From contig MCGO01000022.1 in the NCBI GenBank assembly GCA_002104985.1, positions 372,001-436,000 on the forward strand: 64,000 nucleotides of DNA, given 5' to 3'. This document shows positions 49,601 through 61,300 of this stretch, piece by piece; positions within the stretch are counted from its first letter, which is position 1; each line of letters starts with the position of its first letter. The notes below the pieces were generated by a model. That model was not told the origin of the DNA. It saw only the letters and a list, made by a program, of their open reading frames with translations, and ran no database searches. Position numbers and translations under genes: made by a program. The DNA is from Rhizoclosmatium globosum (lineage: Eukaryota > Chytridiomycota > Chytridiomycetes > Chytridiales > Chytriomycetaceae).

Positions 49601-52600
49601 GAGTTCTTCGCGCCTTTGGAATAACACTTCATCATTTGCGACATGACGAAACACCGCTTATCCGTACAATTGTCCTTGAGTCTCTTGCACGAGTGCTCGG
49701 CGTGGGAGTGCTAATTGAACGGGTACGCAGTATCCAATACCCAAGTGCAGAAATCGTACAAGACTTGCTTCCAAGTTTTTCACAACAAACAGCTTTATCG
49801 CCAGAGGCTTTGAGTAGCCTAGCCATTCTGTATCGACTTGTTCGTGGTGTCCACCCATTTGAAGGGGAAGATGAGGAAGTGAGGGTTCTTTGGGAGCCAT
49901 ATGTTGATACCGTCGAATCTCATCCCGGAGTGAAGGCTCTTCGTGAAGCCTTGTTGAATTTTGGGGAACTTGTGCACTTACATGCTGTATTTCGAGGGCG
50001 AGAATTTGAAGTCAAGAGATTTGGAAAGAGTCATGGCCTTGCGGGGTATGGAGAGGAGAGGCGGGATGCAGGATTTGGGGGAGTTGAAATTCCGTTAGGT
50101 TCCCGGTTTCAATGGACACCAGCACACCAACAGAAAGAGGAGACAGCAAAGAACGACGTAGTTCAGAAACAAAAAGAGACTTTGGAGGAAAGAGAGAAAG
50201 CTTATCGTGATGAAGTAAGGGCAAGTTTGCGACGAAGTTGTCAAGTTCAAGTTCAGGAAAAACAAGAGTTGAATTCAACCCCGAATGAACACGTGCCTTC
50301 AAGAGAGTCAGTAATACTGCCACGAAATGTTATTGACGAATCTACGATCCTGAGGAACATTGCTGAGGAGGAAGCGAAAGTATTGGAAGAGTTTCGGGAG
50401 AGAATCCAGAGCAACGAAATCGAAAACTTGATGTTATCTGCCACAAGCAACTTGGACCAACATTCTCCAGAAGCAGTATATGTACCGCCACCGAAACGTG
50501 AACACCCAAATCGGCGAGTATCACAATCTGAGGATGTGCTGTTTCAAAATGGACGACAATCGAATTTGATGCCCACTAGGCGTACGAGCTATTCACAGAC
50601 TCAGGTTTCATCTTTACCAGATGAAGGGGCGAGTATATTATTCCGAAAGACTGAAAGGTACTTCCATGATGCGCTTGAAGCCATCAATCCCGGGACTCCT
50701 GCGTATTCTACGGGATGTTTAGACGAAGAACTTGAATCGATAATTAGCGAGCATGAAAATAGTTTGAAGCAATCAGCCGCTTCTATTCGTTCAAGCACAG
50801 CAGCTGATTTTCGTCGAGGAACTTCATCTCGACAATCAATGGACTCTATTCAAAATACTGCTCAACCCAAAGTTCTTACGGAAAAACAGCAAGAAGGTCC
50901 CTCCTTATTTACGCCGATCGATATCGGGGACACGAGCACAACGGCTGATAACGTCCCAATCGAAATCGGAAACCTTTCTTTCATGGACGAGAAAGTTCCC
51001 AACAGTGCACACACTCCTGTAGGGTCTCCACTTTCTCGGCGACTTTCTGGCACTGCCGCATCAATGAGCTCTCTTTCCAATTCCACAAGAAATGACAGAA
51101 AAAAGTTGGTTCATCAGTCTGAATTTACTTTGAGTGGCTCAAGGAGAACAACAATGATTCCTGAGGAGCCTATCTTTAGGCCTCAAATGACTTCACGAGA
51201 ATCACCACTAGAAACTTTGGAAGCTGTCAGTAGAAAGTATATTATTCCCAGTCAACCGCAATCGGTATCATCTGCCATCGGCAATGAAAATAATGAATCT
51301 TCTCCATCAGCCCGACGTCGCACGGAGCCGGCCGTAATGAATTCGCCTCCTCGACAAGTGATCACCTCAAACCAAAGTTCCCCATCACCAAAGTCAGAAA
51401 GAAGATTCATGCCTTCTTCCTCACTCTCATCAATATCTCAACCTGCTGCGAGAAGCTCTCTCCATAAATTTGATAACAAAGCATCACCTACTGGACACTT
51501 GTTACCAAATCAAAGACCCGCTGTTTCAGTCGCCACTGCAACATCACTTCCGTCTTCACCCCGATTCTCCACGGTTAAGGCTTTTGGTTCTATGTCAGTG
51601 TCCACTGCAGCTCCATCCAAGCGTGATGCTGCCGTCGAAACAAGTTTGGTGTTTATTCAACATGAGAGTAACCAGAAGAAGCTTGTAGACGCAGGCGTTG
51701 GTAACAGCAGCAGTGTTTTATCTCCGAATTCTCGTCCGGTTCCAATGATTGGCGTTACTCCGGCTACTCCTTTGAGCCAAGCTCCTCCTCCAATCTCAAG
51801 TTCTGTTCCGGTAAAATTAAATTCCTCTTCAGTTGGTCAAATAACCTCAACAACATCCGCATCTGCTACAGCCATCCAAAATACGTGGCTGTTGAGACGT
51901 ATGGACTATGCAAAGAGCCCCTCCCAAACACCAGCTCCAGTCAAGTCTCCGTCAATGAGAAGTAAGCTATCTCGCGCTGGCTCTACAAGTATTCAGGATA
52001 CATCTCCGTCTTCCCCTAGATTGGCTATAACCTCGGGCAACATTAATAACGTTGAAAGGTATCCGGACTCTGTGTTACTTGGGGTAGCAGACGGAGGTCG
52101 AATGGATGTAGAAGAATTATCCAAGCCGGACCTTGAAAGTGACCTTAATCGAAGAGAACAAGAGCTTGATGCCAAGTTGGTTACTTTAGACGCATTCTTG
52201 GCTGGCAACGGGCTACACATTGTGGACGCAAACGAAGCTGGTGTAACGACTGATTTTGGAGGTATTGAAGATGCCAGTCAGCTTGCGTGCGATGAGAGCA
52301 ACTTCTTTGCAGAAAATGAATTCATTCGAAGAAGTTACGTTGATACACCACAGCAAAACGAACATACTGATTCAAACAATCTGAATGATACAAATTCTAA
52401 TTTTGGTCAAACATTCGGAAGTTCTGTGGACGACATGTTGAAGGGCTCAGAATCCCGATATGGGTTTTCTCGTCGAGGATCTGACCCATTCTTTGGGGGA
52501 GTTCAATATGATCATCAATCATCTCATCAAACACCGAATCAGACGGAAGCGCGTAAAGCTTCGGCTCCGTATACGGGAATGTCTGTTTTCCGAAATGATT

Positions 52601-52833
52601 CCATGAATGAGCCAAGTGGAATACCTGTAACTCCTGGAAGTCCCATCAGTTTTGAATGGACTCAAAGCCAGGTTGATGTGAGCGTCGCGAATAGGAATCA
52701 GAGTTTGTTGGTGGATCAACAAGAATTGGATGATTTTGAATTTGATGAACAAGATCAACGTAGAATGTCGATGGAACTTGCTCAAAGAAATGGTATTCCA
52801 GAAATGGTGTCTTCCTTCACTGACCCTTTTTAA
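46670..52833 (+). CDS. Unidentified large helical-repeat protein with disordered tail, 1,953 aa
   Basis: I do not recognise the family. The model joins 46670-47277, 47338-47674, 47728-48445, 48496-48731, 48772-49127, 49181-49272 and 49319-52833. All phases agree and introns are 40-60 nt. The first ~100 residues are low complexity (GSGSGSGSD, Asn/Gln runs). Residues ~130-1000 are Leu-rich helices resembling ARM/HEAT repeats (ISLCLLSLFDDQNPEIRLAA, DETPLIRTIVLESLARVLGV). A charged coiled-coil segment follows (QKETLEEREKAYRDEV). The last ~850 residues are Ser/Pro/Thr-rich disorder with many SPR/SP sites and short acidic motifs (DDFEFDEQDQRR). A HEAT solenoid plus phosphorylatable tail suggests a scaffold. 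N-terminal start choice is uncertain, since no better ATG lies upstream before RPS6. Confidence 0.75.
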
Positions 52834-52931
52834 TTACAGAACACCTAAGTCCACAAAGGCCCCAGACAACCCATGCGCCCACGTTATCGTTCTTTAAAAA
52901 CATCCCGTCCTTTTCTAACATTGCCGCAAAT

Positions 52932-53617
52932 ATGTCAACATCCATGGTTCGACCAAGAACTCGAGCTGCATTGGAATTAGTCTTGCGACATTTGGTGTTT
53001 GCTCGTTCTCCTCCTGCAAACCAAGCACCTCTAAAACTTGACCAAGACGATATGATTGATTACTATGAGCTGTATTCTGATGGGCTTGTGTATGGAAGCT
53101 TGGTGAATCTTGCGGCCTTTCCTGTTGCCGGAAGTGGATCTTTTCGTTCACAGTCCCTACAGAGTGAACGAGATGAGGCGCCTGTGAGCGAAGCCCTTCA
53201 TCCACTACTCAAGAGCGTATTTCAACTGGATATGTCTCTGATGGTTGACTTATGTGGACCTATGACTATGGGAAGAGTTGCTTCGCAGTCAATTTCAGAA
53301 TTAGAGAGAAACGGATCCAAGCGCCTGCATAAATGGTACCGTTCAGTATTTGAAGCCATTTGTGATTTTAATTTTCAAATAGGCTTGCTGGACTTACAGA
53401 GCTCCATCGCTTCTTACTCTCAACTTCAAGGGCTATTTTCCATCTAGAAAAGCAACTTAACTGCCAACTTACTCTAGCTCAGGCTATGGTAGTTGTGAAA
53501 GATCAAATTTCTGTTGCGAGAATGACTGGCGGAGTTGAAGGGACACATTTTGGAGGTGGCACTAAAGACTCGGCTACGTTCATGGAATGGGTATCTGTAT
53601 GTTGTAATAACTTGTAA
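52932..53617 (+). CDS. Unidentified small protein, 212 aa
   Basis: Two exons, 52932-53335 and 53383-53617, with one 47 nt GT-AG intron. Without splicing the frame ends early, while the spliced frame gives LHKWLAGLTELHRFLLSTSR and continues to CCNNL. The protein is mostly helical, with no signal peptide or membrane segment. The C-terminal GGVEGTHFGGGTKDSATFME is Gly-rich and may be a loop of a folded domain. A TAAATAAAG polyadenylation-like signal overlaps the stop. It converges on the sirtuin gene, with 21 bp between the two stops. It starts 98 bp after the preceding gene, so it could be that gene's terminal part if the upstream stop is spliced out; I found no clean junction. Confidence 0.55.
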
Positions 53618-53638
53618 ATAAAGCTATTCGATGCTTCT

Positions 53639-54635
53639 TTATTTTTCTGATGCTAGCATCTTTGTGACTTCAGGGAGAATGTGGTCACTCGAATCATCAA
53701 TCCACAAATCCACCAACTCACGACCTCGAAACTCTCCCAAATTAACTGCAGCAATACGGTGCCCAAGAGAATGAGCATGTTTTAATAGCCTGAAGGAAGA
53801 GAACACTGCCAAACTTGAACCCACAATCAGCAAATGGCTAGCATCATCAATCATCTGGAATGACCTATCCCTGACATCTTGACGCATATTTTCTCCAAAG
53901 AACACAACATTCGGCTTATACACTCCTACATGACAGGATGAACAGGGCGGGTATTGAAACTTGTCATAGTCCCACTGAATTTCGACGTCACCGTCGGGTC
54001 TCTCTTCTCTCACACCAATTGTCATTTTCTCAGGCTTACTAAGCTTTTCGTGGAATGATGGATTGAGATTCCACAGATCCTGCTGAAAAGATTCACGAGG
54101 GACAGTGTGGCCACAGTTTAAACAACCAACTTCATGTAGAGTGCCATGCATTTCGAGGACGTTATCTTTGCCTAATAATCCATCCACATTCTGAGTAATT
54201 ATCCCCGCCTTAACCCACCCCGCCTTCGCCAGCTTATCTAACGATTGATGTGAAATGTTCGTCTTCGCATCCTTAATAGATTGCCATCCAACGAAAGAGC
54301 GCGCCCAATAACGTTGTCTGAATTCATGTGAAGCTGTGAATTTTTGGAAAGTAATGGGTGTATAGTCCTTGTTGCGTTTGTAAACTCCGTTGGGACCACG
54401 ATAGTCTGGAATTCCAGAGCCTGTTGATAGGCCGGCACCTATTTGTTTAAAAGTTGTGTTAGCTAGGAAGGTCTAATGCACAGACCTTACCAGTCAAGAC
54501 CACCAATTTACCACGAGCTTCACGAATAAATGAAGCGATTTGCTGAACATGAGCGGTATGAGCTTTGTTCATTTGACAGTGAAGTCGGTTGATGCCGGGT
54601 TGATTGAAAAGAAAAGATTCAGAAAGAATGACCAT
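53639..54635 (-). CDS. Class II (SIRT4-like) sirtuin, NAD-dependent deacylase
   Basis: Two exons (54635-54491, 54438-53639) give 314 aa from the upstream ATG, or 293 aa from the internal ATG at 54,572. The Rossmann NAD-binding motif GAGLSTGSGIPDYRGPNG spans the intron. Catalytic motifs are TQNVDGLL and the LEMHGTL histidine. Zinc-binding pairs are CLNC and CSSC. VYKPNVVFFGENM, LLIVGSSLAVFSS and AAVNLGE complete the fold. The 50-residue spacing between the Cys pairs and the KPNVVFFGE block fit class II enzymes such as SIRT4, which are mitochondrial. The upstream start adds a short basic/hydrophobic segment (MVILSESFLFNQPG) that might aid import. The 5' end overlaps the sideroflexin start on the other strand. 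Confidence 0.92.
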
Positions 54636-54643
54636 CGACCTTT
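54573..54643. promoter_or_regulatory. Overlapping 5' ends of sirtuin and sideroflexin
   Basis: The sideroflexin ATG (54,628, +) lies inside the upstream-start version of the sirtuin coding region (ATG at 54,633-54,635, -). Even with the downstream sirtuin ATG (54,570-54,572) only 55 bp separate the two starts. Each gene's core promoter must therefore sit within the other's first exon or first intron, or one bidirectional element serves both. Confidence 0.55.
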
Positions 54644-55902
54644 GTAAGGCCGTCGTTTCTTCGATTCAATCGCGCTAATCAACATTCAAATTCGCCAGCC
54701 AAACCACGATACGATCAAGGGACCTACATTGGCCGTTTGAGGCACTTTTCTGAAGTTACAGATCCAAGGTGCGACTATCATTCTCAAGCATGACCTCTGC
54801 TAATTAGGCTCTACGGACAGAAACTTGCTTGCAACGGATTCGCAGTTGCAAGCGGCAAAGGATCTTGTCAGCAACTATAAGGTGAGTGTTGGATTCATTG
54901 GCTCCAAAGACTAACATCATTCAACCATGGCAGCTCGGAAAAGCCGACCCAAATATTCCTGAAGAAACTTTGTGGAAGGCAAAGAAGCGTATGTTGTTTC
55001 CCTGTGATAAGCATTGAGTCTAAGGTTTCGTAGTTGTGGACTCCACGTTCCACTCCGACACTGGCGAAAAGATCTTGTTGCCTTTCCGAATGGCTTGTTT
55101 TGTTCCAACCAATGCTCTTATTGTTGCTGGAATGCTTGTTCCAAACCCATCTGTAAGTTTCTTCAATATCTGGAAAGCTTAGATAACACAACCACCAGAT
55201 TGCGTCCATCATTTTCTGGCAATGGATCAATCAGTCTGTCAATGTTGCATTCAACTTTGCTAATGCTAACAAGACAACTGAGATGAATATGTCTGAAACT
55301 GTGTGTGAGTGACTTAACACATTTGAGAGAATCTATATGTTTACTGATGTTCATTAGTTGCATACAGTACTGCTGTGGCATCTTCATGCACGATTGCTGT
55401 TGGATTAAATCAATACGTTCAAAGAGCGAAGGGCTTCTCTCCTTCAACTCTGATGATGATGGGTCGAGCTGTTCCATTTGTGGCTGTAGCTGCCGCTGGT
55501 ACCCTGAACGTATTTTTGATGAGAAGCAAAGAAATTCAAGAAGGAATTTCTGTTTTCAACAAGGACGGGGAGACTGTGGGCAAGAGTCAGAATGCAGCTT
55601 GGTCTGGAATTTCACAAGTGGCCGTCTCCCGTGTTGCTACAGCTTTCCCTGCTGTTTTCCTTCCAAGTGTGATCATGTCTCAACTTGAAAAAACCAAGTT
55701 CTTGAAGTCCAACCCCCGTTTGCATGCTCCTTTGAACTTGCTCACCATTTGTGGATCGTTGATGGCTGCTTTGCCTTGTGCTGTTGCTCTCTACCCACAA
55801 ATTGCTGAAGTGCCAGTGGAAAAGCTTGAACCACAGTTTAGACAGTTGAGAGGAAATGATGGGGAAAGAATCAAGACTCTTTACTTCAACAGAGGACTCT
55901 AG
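54628..55902 (+). CDS. SFXN: Sideroflexin (mitochondrial inner-membrane serine carrier family)
   Basis: Seven exons: 54628-54643, 54699-54768, 54821-54881, 54934-54988, 55034-55152, 55199-55304 and 55358-55902. They give 323 aa, matching the family (human SFXN1 is 322). Exon 1 encodes only MTIDL and joins to SKPRYDQGTYIGRLRHF. TDPRNLLATDSQL, FHSDTGEKILLPFRM and IIFWQWINQSVNVAFNFANAN follow, the last with the family's WINQS motif. The C-terminal part has NVFLMRSKEIQEGI, several hydrophobic helices and the conserved end TLYFNRGL. Human SFXN1 imports serine for one-carbon metabolism. AATAAA lies ~40 bp after the stop. The gene is head-to-head with the sirtuin, and the two starts overlap or lie 55 bp apart. 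Confidence 0.95.
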
Positions 55903-56269
55903 TTCCCATCTACAGGTATCAGTGCGACCATTGTATAATACAAATAAAGCTCGTGGGATACAATCTTGCTTGGCTAATTAGTATTTTGATTTCGACCAAC
56001 CAGGGGTTTAAGCATTTGGAACACGGCGGGATGGCCCTTGTCCGAGTTTTGTCACTCGAAAAAACAGCCACCCTTTGCCCACACATCGGTGCAGCATCAA
56101 TCCACTCTACGCGATTCTTCAATCACTTTCTGGTCGAAAAGCTTCAATTTGATTGAATCACCTTGTCGACAATCATTTGAAACCTTACAGTACAAGAACT
56201 CATTTTGACAGCTTGGTGGGAGACCCTCTTCGGACGCCTTTCTTCCCAATCACCAGTTTCTGTATCCGA
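55903..56269. other. Intergenic, 367 bp
   Basis: Contains the sideroflexin polyadenylation signal (AATAAA at 55,943-55,948) and the promoter of the next gene. No further structure was recognised. Confidence 0.45.
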
Positions 56270-58164
56270 ATGGCAGCAGCTAGTCTCGTTATGCTCTCGC
56301 AACAACATCAAAATCCGCTCGCATATAATTCAGAGGTGGAAGCTGGACCGAATATGTATTCTGATTCGGAACCACCCGCAAACATACAACAACCAACCGC
56401 GCGCAACTACTATGTGCCTGGAGACGAAATGATTAATGAAGCTGGTTTGGAAGCTATGGAAGCTGAAATTGACCTAAAGGTGTGTCTGACCCGCCATGGC
56501 GCAGCATTTTGACATTTCTCTTACATCCTCTTTTTAGATTCTGGTAACTAAAGCATGTGCACTTTGTACTCTTTTTCTGACGTTGCAAATAGAATCAGGT
56601 GTCTGGAGATGCTCTAGAAGTTAGGCAGGACAAGTGAGGCGTAAAGAAATAATGATAACGACCTTCTAAATTGCAACATAGATTTAAAAAGACTGTGACA
56701 GCAGTCCAAGCTATTGTAGCAAAAAAGCTCTACCGTGCCAAAAGTGTCAGTCTAGAACTCTACTTCAAAGAACACTGGAAGGTAATATAGTTATGCCTTT
56801 TCACTTCAACAGAATCTTACTTTCCTTAGATTTCACGGGCTCAAGTCTATCGATTTTTGGACTGTGCCGCAGTTCTCCAACACCTGGATGGATTCACTCG
56901 TATACCTATTCGGGAACGTCTCTGTAGGACACTCAAAAGTCTAGCAAAAAATCGACACGATATTCGGATTCTATGGGCAGCCTGTTTATCTCAAATTCAA
57001 GGAAACACTGACACCATCACGTCGACTATGCTAAATCACCTTTGGACTGACTTGCTTGCCGAAAGGAAAGTGTCAGGAATACCTGAAGCAAACTTGGTTT
57101 TGCCGCTGGGATGGACTGATGCTACATGGGAAAAACGAATGGATGGCATTGCTAAAGAGTATGGCGGTGAATGGATGTCCGATGACGGTATTAGAGTCCC
57201 TACCACTCCTGCCCCAGCTCTTGGAGGATCAACATCATCGATGCAGCCTACAATTAAGTCTGAACAGCCATCCCCTGAATCTAGTCATCCTCCGCCACAA
57301 ACAGAACCTTTTTGGAACTCTTTCTGCTCTAAACATAAGGCTCCAATATTTTCTGATGTTTCAACACTTTTGGAAAGTAGTGATAGTGAGGGAGGCTGTG
57401 AGCAGCATCAACCTTTCACAAGTGAAGAGCTCACAGCTCTTGTTCATAGTCTATCCAATGTTGATAGACGAAATCATCACCTGGAGTACTTCGAAAATGG
57501 CGAATGGAAACACGCGAGAAGTTTCCACTGGCGCGTTCGAGCGAACAATGTCAACAATGAGCAAACATTGGGAAGTGTTGAACCTGCAATCATGTTAACA
57601 AACGCTCCTGCTATGCTACCTCCGCCTCCAAAATCTATAAGGCCTTACAAGAAAGCATCGCGGCCAAAAGCACTCTCTGCGAAACGGAGTTCAAGCTCTC
57701 GGTATATTGACGAATCATCTGACTTTGCACCTACACAAGCTGTACCTGTAGCCGCAGAACCGCCACATCCCAGTAAGCATAGACGGGAACTGGAAGAATA
57801 TGTTGAGGAAGATACTGACGGAGAAGACAACTCAAGCGACTACTATGATGACGCAGCCCTTCCATCTCGAATCAAGAAGAAACCAAGATGTCTGACAAAC
57901 AAATTTGCCTCAACATCCTCTGTCGGCGCTGTTTCAAACGTTGAATTTCTTTCAGATGCCATAGCAGACGAAGTGATGGAATCTTGTTGGAAAGACTTTG
58001 CGCCAGAGGAGCTTGAAGCTGTGGCTGTTCTCCAAAAGTACCGCTTTGATAGACAAAGTGCTAGCCCGGTTCTACACATGAATCAAGGTCCAGAAGCACA
58101 AAGTCGGCCAACAACTTGGAATAGAAATTCAGATCGTTTCCCTGAACTTAACACAGCACTTTAA
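56270..58164 (+). CDS. Protein with a phage/ParB-like helix-turn-helix domain, 561 aa
   Basis: The model joins 56270-56479, 56593-56633, 56682-56781 and 56830-58164, with consistent phases. Residues ~98-170 read KKLYRAKSVSLELYFKEHWK, ISRAQVYRFLDCAAVLQHL and PIRERLCRTLKSLA, then IRILWAACL. The order (L-Y-R, an FxxYxxExW-like stretch, ISR-A-x-YR, an E-R-L pair and a final W) matches a helix-turn-helix domain I know from phage and bacterial ParB-associated proteins. The rest is fungal in style: Pro/Ser-rich linkers, a short block around EYFENGEWKHARSFHWRVRA, then basic and acidic stretches (RPYKKASRPK, EEDTDGEDNSSD). A nuclear DNA-binding role is likely but inferred. Introns interrupt the domain, so it is a resident gene and not contamination. 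Confidence 0.7.
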
Positions 58165-58376
58165 TTGCATAAGATATGGGTTGGTTGGTATTCTGCATTC
58201 GAAGTCTATGGTGATGAATATTCCTTGTTTCTATTTATTTGTTCTTTGAGAATGTCTTCAGCAATAAGTTAATATACATTAGTGTCCAAAGTGAATTCGT
58301 TTTATTACACCGAGCTTCTGAAAGAGAAACTTAAATAACGTACTATCCAAATAAGCCAAAAAGTTGACCTCCACAC
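58165..58376. other. Convergent intergenic region, 212 bp
   Basis: Lies between the stops of the HTH gene (+) and FUN30 (-). It is A/T-rich, as expected for two polyadenylation regions. Nothing else was seen. Confidence 0.4.
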
Positions 58377-61300
58377 TCAAATGGTCGCACCGGACTCCAT
58401 CCACTCACTTCTCAACATTTCCATGAGTTTCTTGTCATCAGCAGCAGAAGGAGCGCTTTCTTCCACGAATGCGCCATTTCCAGGATCCTCCTTCTTTCTT
58501 CCCCGACCTTTTCCCTTCTTTGCATTTGGATCCTCATCACCGGCTTCTCCTTCTCCTTCTTCGACCTCTTCAACAGAACTTTTCTGTTGCAAGCTCTTGT
58601 CTAACTTGAGCTTAATGGTTGAGAGTTTCAAGATGTGATTTTCTACTGTTCCATTCACAATCAGCTTCATGACACGCACATCCCGGACTTGTCCGACACG
58701 ATGTGCGCGGTCCTCGGCTTGGGCATCGTTATGGGGATTGAAGTCCATATCATAGATTATAACCACATTTGAGCTCGTCAAGTTGAGGCCAAGGCCTCCA
58801 GCTCTAGTAGAGAGAAGGAACACACCGATTTCTGAATCATCATTGTACTGATCAATCAGAGATTGTCTGCAGGGAAAGGTTAACTTGAGATAAATACATT
58901 AACCATGAACATACCTGTCAACTACGTTTGTAGAACCATCCAACCGAAGGAAACTAATACCCAATGTCGTCATAACAGCCTCTAAGACATCAAGCATAAT
59001 TACAAATTGAGAGAAGATCAAAACACGGTCTCCGTTCTTGATCATATCAGGCAAGTTCTCCTTCAACCATTGCACTTTTCCAGCATCCATCCACTCTTCA
59101 TTACACAAAGCATGATGCTCAATAGATTGGAACCTATTACACAATTTGTGTAATTCAAAGTCGGACATGTACATCATATCCTCCTTGATATAATCATAGT
59201 TGGCTTCCAAGTATTGCTCCTCCTGTAGTACCATCAATAAACGTTGTTTGAATATCGAGATATACTCACACTCATAATTTCTCGTGCCATAATTGAAAGC
59301 TTTTCGTCAGAGTATTGTCTTCGGAAGAGAAGTGGGTGGTTGGCAGCTTTACGCAGTTGCATTAACACGTTGGTATTATCTCCAACTTGTTTTGGAGCAG
59401 CTGGAGCAGGAGGTGGTGGGGGAGGTGCGGGCTTCTTTTTCGGAGGGGCCCCACGTCGACGCTTTGACGAAGGAAGTTCATCTTCGTCTTCGTCTTCGAC
59501 TACAGGTTCAGGAGGTGGAGGGGGTGCAGCAGCGGCAGCGGCGGCGGCCTCGATTGCATCCGCTTTTTCAAACATATTCTTTTTACAATCAGCAATGATT
59601 GACTGCACATGGTATTCAGTATTGACCGAAATATTATACGAAAATTATACCTGGTACAACTTGTTCTGCCCTTCTGTCATGGTACAAAAGATCTCCGTTC
59701 GTACTTTCTTGGGAAGCTCAGTCAAGACATTGTCCTTCTTTCTTCGCAACACAAATGGAGTCATCATCATTTTGGCTCGTTGAATACGCTGTCTATTTAA
59801 AACAGTTGCATCGTTCGATGCCGTGTTCTTGAGGGTGAAGATTTGCTTCAAAGCTTCTTCATCGTCCGCAAAAATCTTGGGCATGATGAAAGTGAGAAGA
59901 GAAAGAAGCTCCATCAAGTTATTTTGAAGGGGTGTTCCTATAAACAAAATTAGCATCAACGTTCAGAGGATGAGCGAGTTTGCAAACCTGTCAGTAAAAG
60001 CCTAAATGGTGTTCGAATAGAATTCAAACTTTGATACCGCGAACTCGCCATATTCTTGACCATGTGTCCTTCGTCAAGAATCATACTCCGCGGTTTGATC
60101 TTTTTCAAAAATGAACGATCTTCTTTGGATGAAGCCAAGTTATAGGTCGTAATGATAACGTCGTAGTTAGCAAGTTCGCCTCCAATCACGTTATAACGAA
60201 TGTTTTCACGTTCTGGTTGGGATCCATAGTAAGACAGTACACGAATATCAGGAGACCAGTTTTGGAATTCACGGAGCCAGTTTTCCAGGGTTGAAGAAGG
60301 GACAATGATAAGATGGGGTGAGCCCTCATCACCTTGAGCCTTCAACAAACTGATAAAGGCGATGACTTGAGCAGTTTTCCCCAAACCCATCTAAGCGCAA
60401 GAATAAGTTTAAAAAAATGGTATAAACGGCACAAACCTCATCGGCTAGAATTCCACCAAGACCCTTACTGTACAACAAATTCAACCAACTGACACCAACA
60501 AGTTGATACCCCTTCAGCTTCATCTTCTCGTTTAAGTTTTCAGGCTGCCTGTTTAAACACTTTTCAGCAAGGAATTTTCCATTCGCATCCTTCTCATTTT
60601 CGAGTTGTTCCGCGGCAGCCTCATCCTTCACAACGCCAGTCAAATGAAGCCCAGTATCTTCCTCCAGAGACTCATTCGACCCTGTCTCATCTTTTGAAGC
60701 AACAGGATCTGCGACAGGCGGTGGTGCCTTTTTCAAAGGGCTGCTGGCAGCTCCTTTTTCGATCCAGCGTTCCATAACACCAAGGACCTCACCGCCCCTC
60801 TTTTCACACTCATCAATCAAACGGTCGACTTGACTGTATCCTTCCATAAGAGTTTGGTACTTTTCAAGTAACTTGTTGATCTTCTTTTTGCCCCGCTTGT
60901 GAATTTCGAATTTGGTATGAAGGTCTTGAACAGATAAGAACGGTCGGAATTCTATTTGCGAACGTTAGTTTAGGAGATTTGGATGGGGAATTTAATTACG
61001 AACCAATGATAGTGTCGGCTTGTTCTTCAGTACACATGAGTGTGTCCAACAACTCGCGTTTCTCGACACGCCCAAAGAACTCAAACATACGTGCCTCCAT
61101 CATAGCAGTATGGGCCGGATTTTCGTAATATCCGCGACCGCCACCACGATCATCATCAGAGTCGTCTTCATCGCTCCCGAAATGCTCATCATCTTCATCC
61201 TCCGAGTCTTCATTGTTTTTACGAGCACGCTTTTTCTTGTAGATGGGAGCTTGCGCCGTCATAAGGATCGGTTTTCGAGGGACAACAGGAACAGGAGCAG

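Noticed and set aside
52932..53617. Tryptophan-dioxygenase-like C-terminus of the small protein
   Set aside because: The Gly-rich GTHFGGGT segment vaguely recalls that family, but haem ligands and the rest of the fold are not visible.
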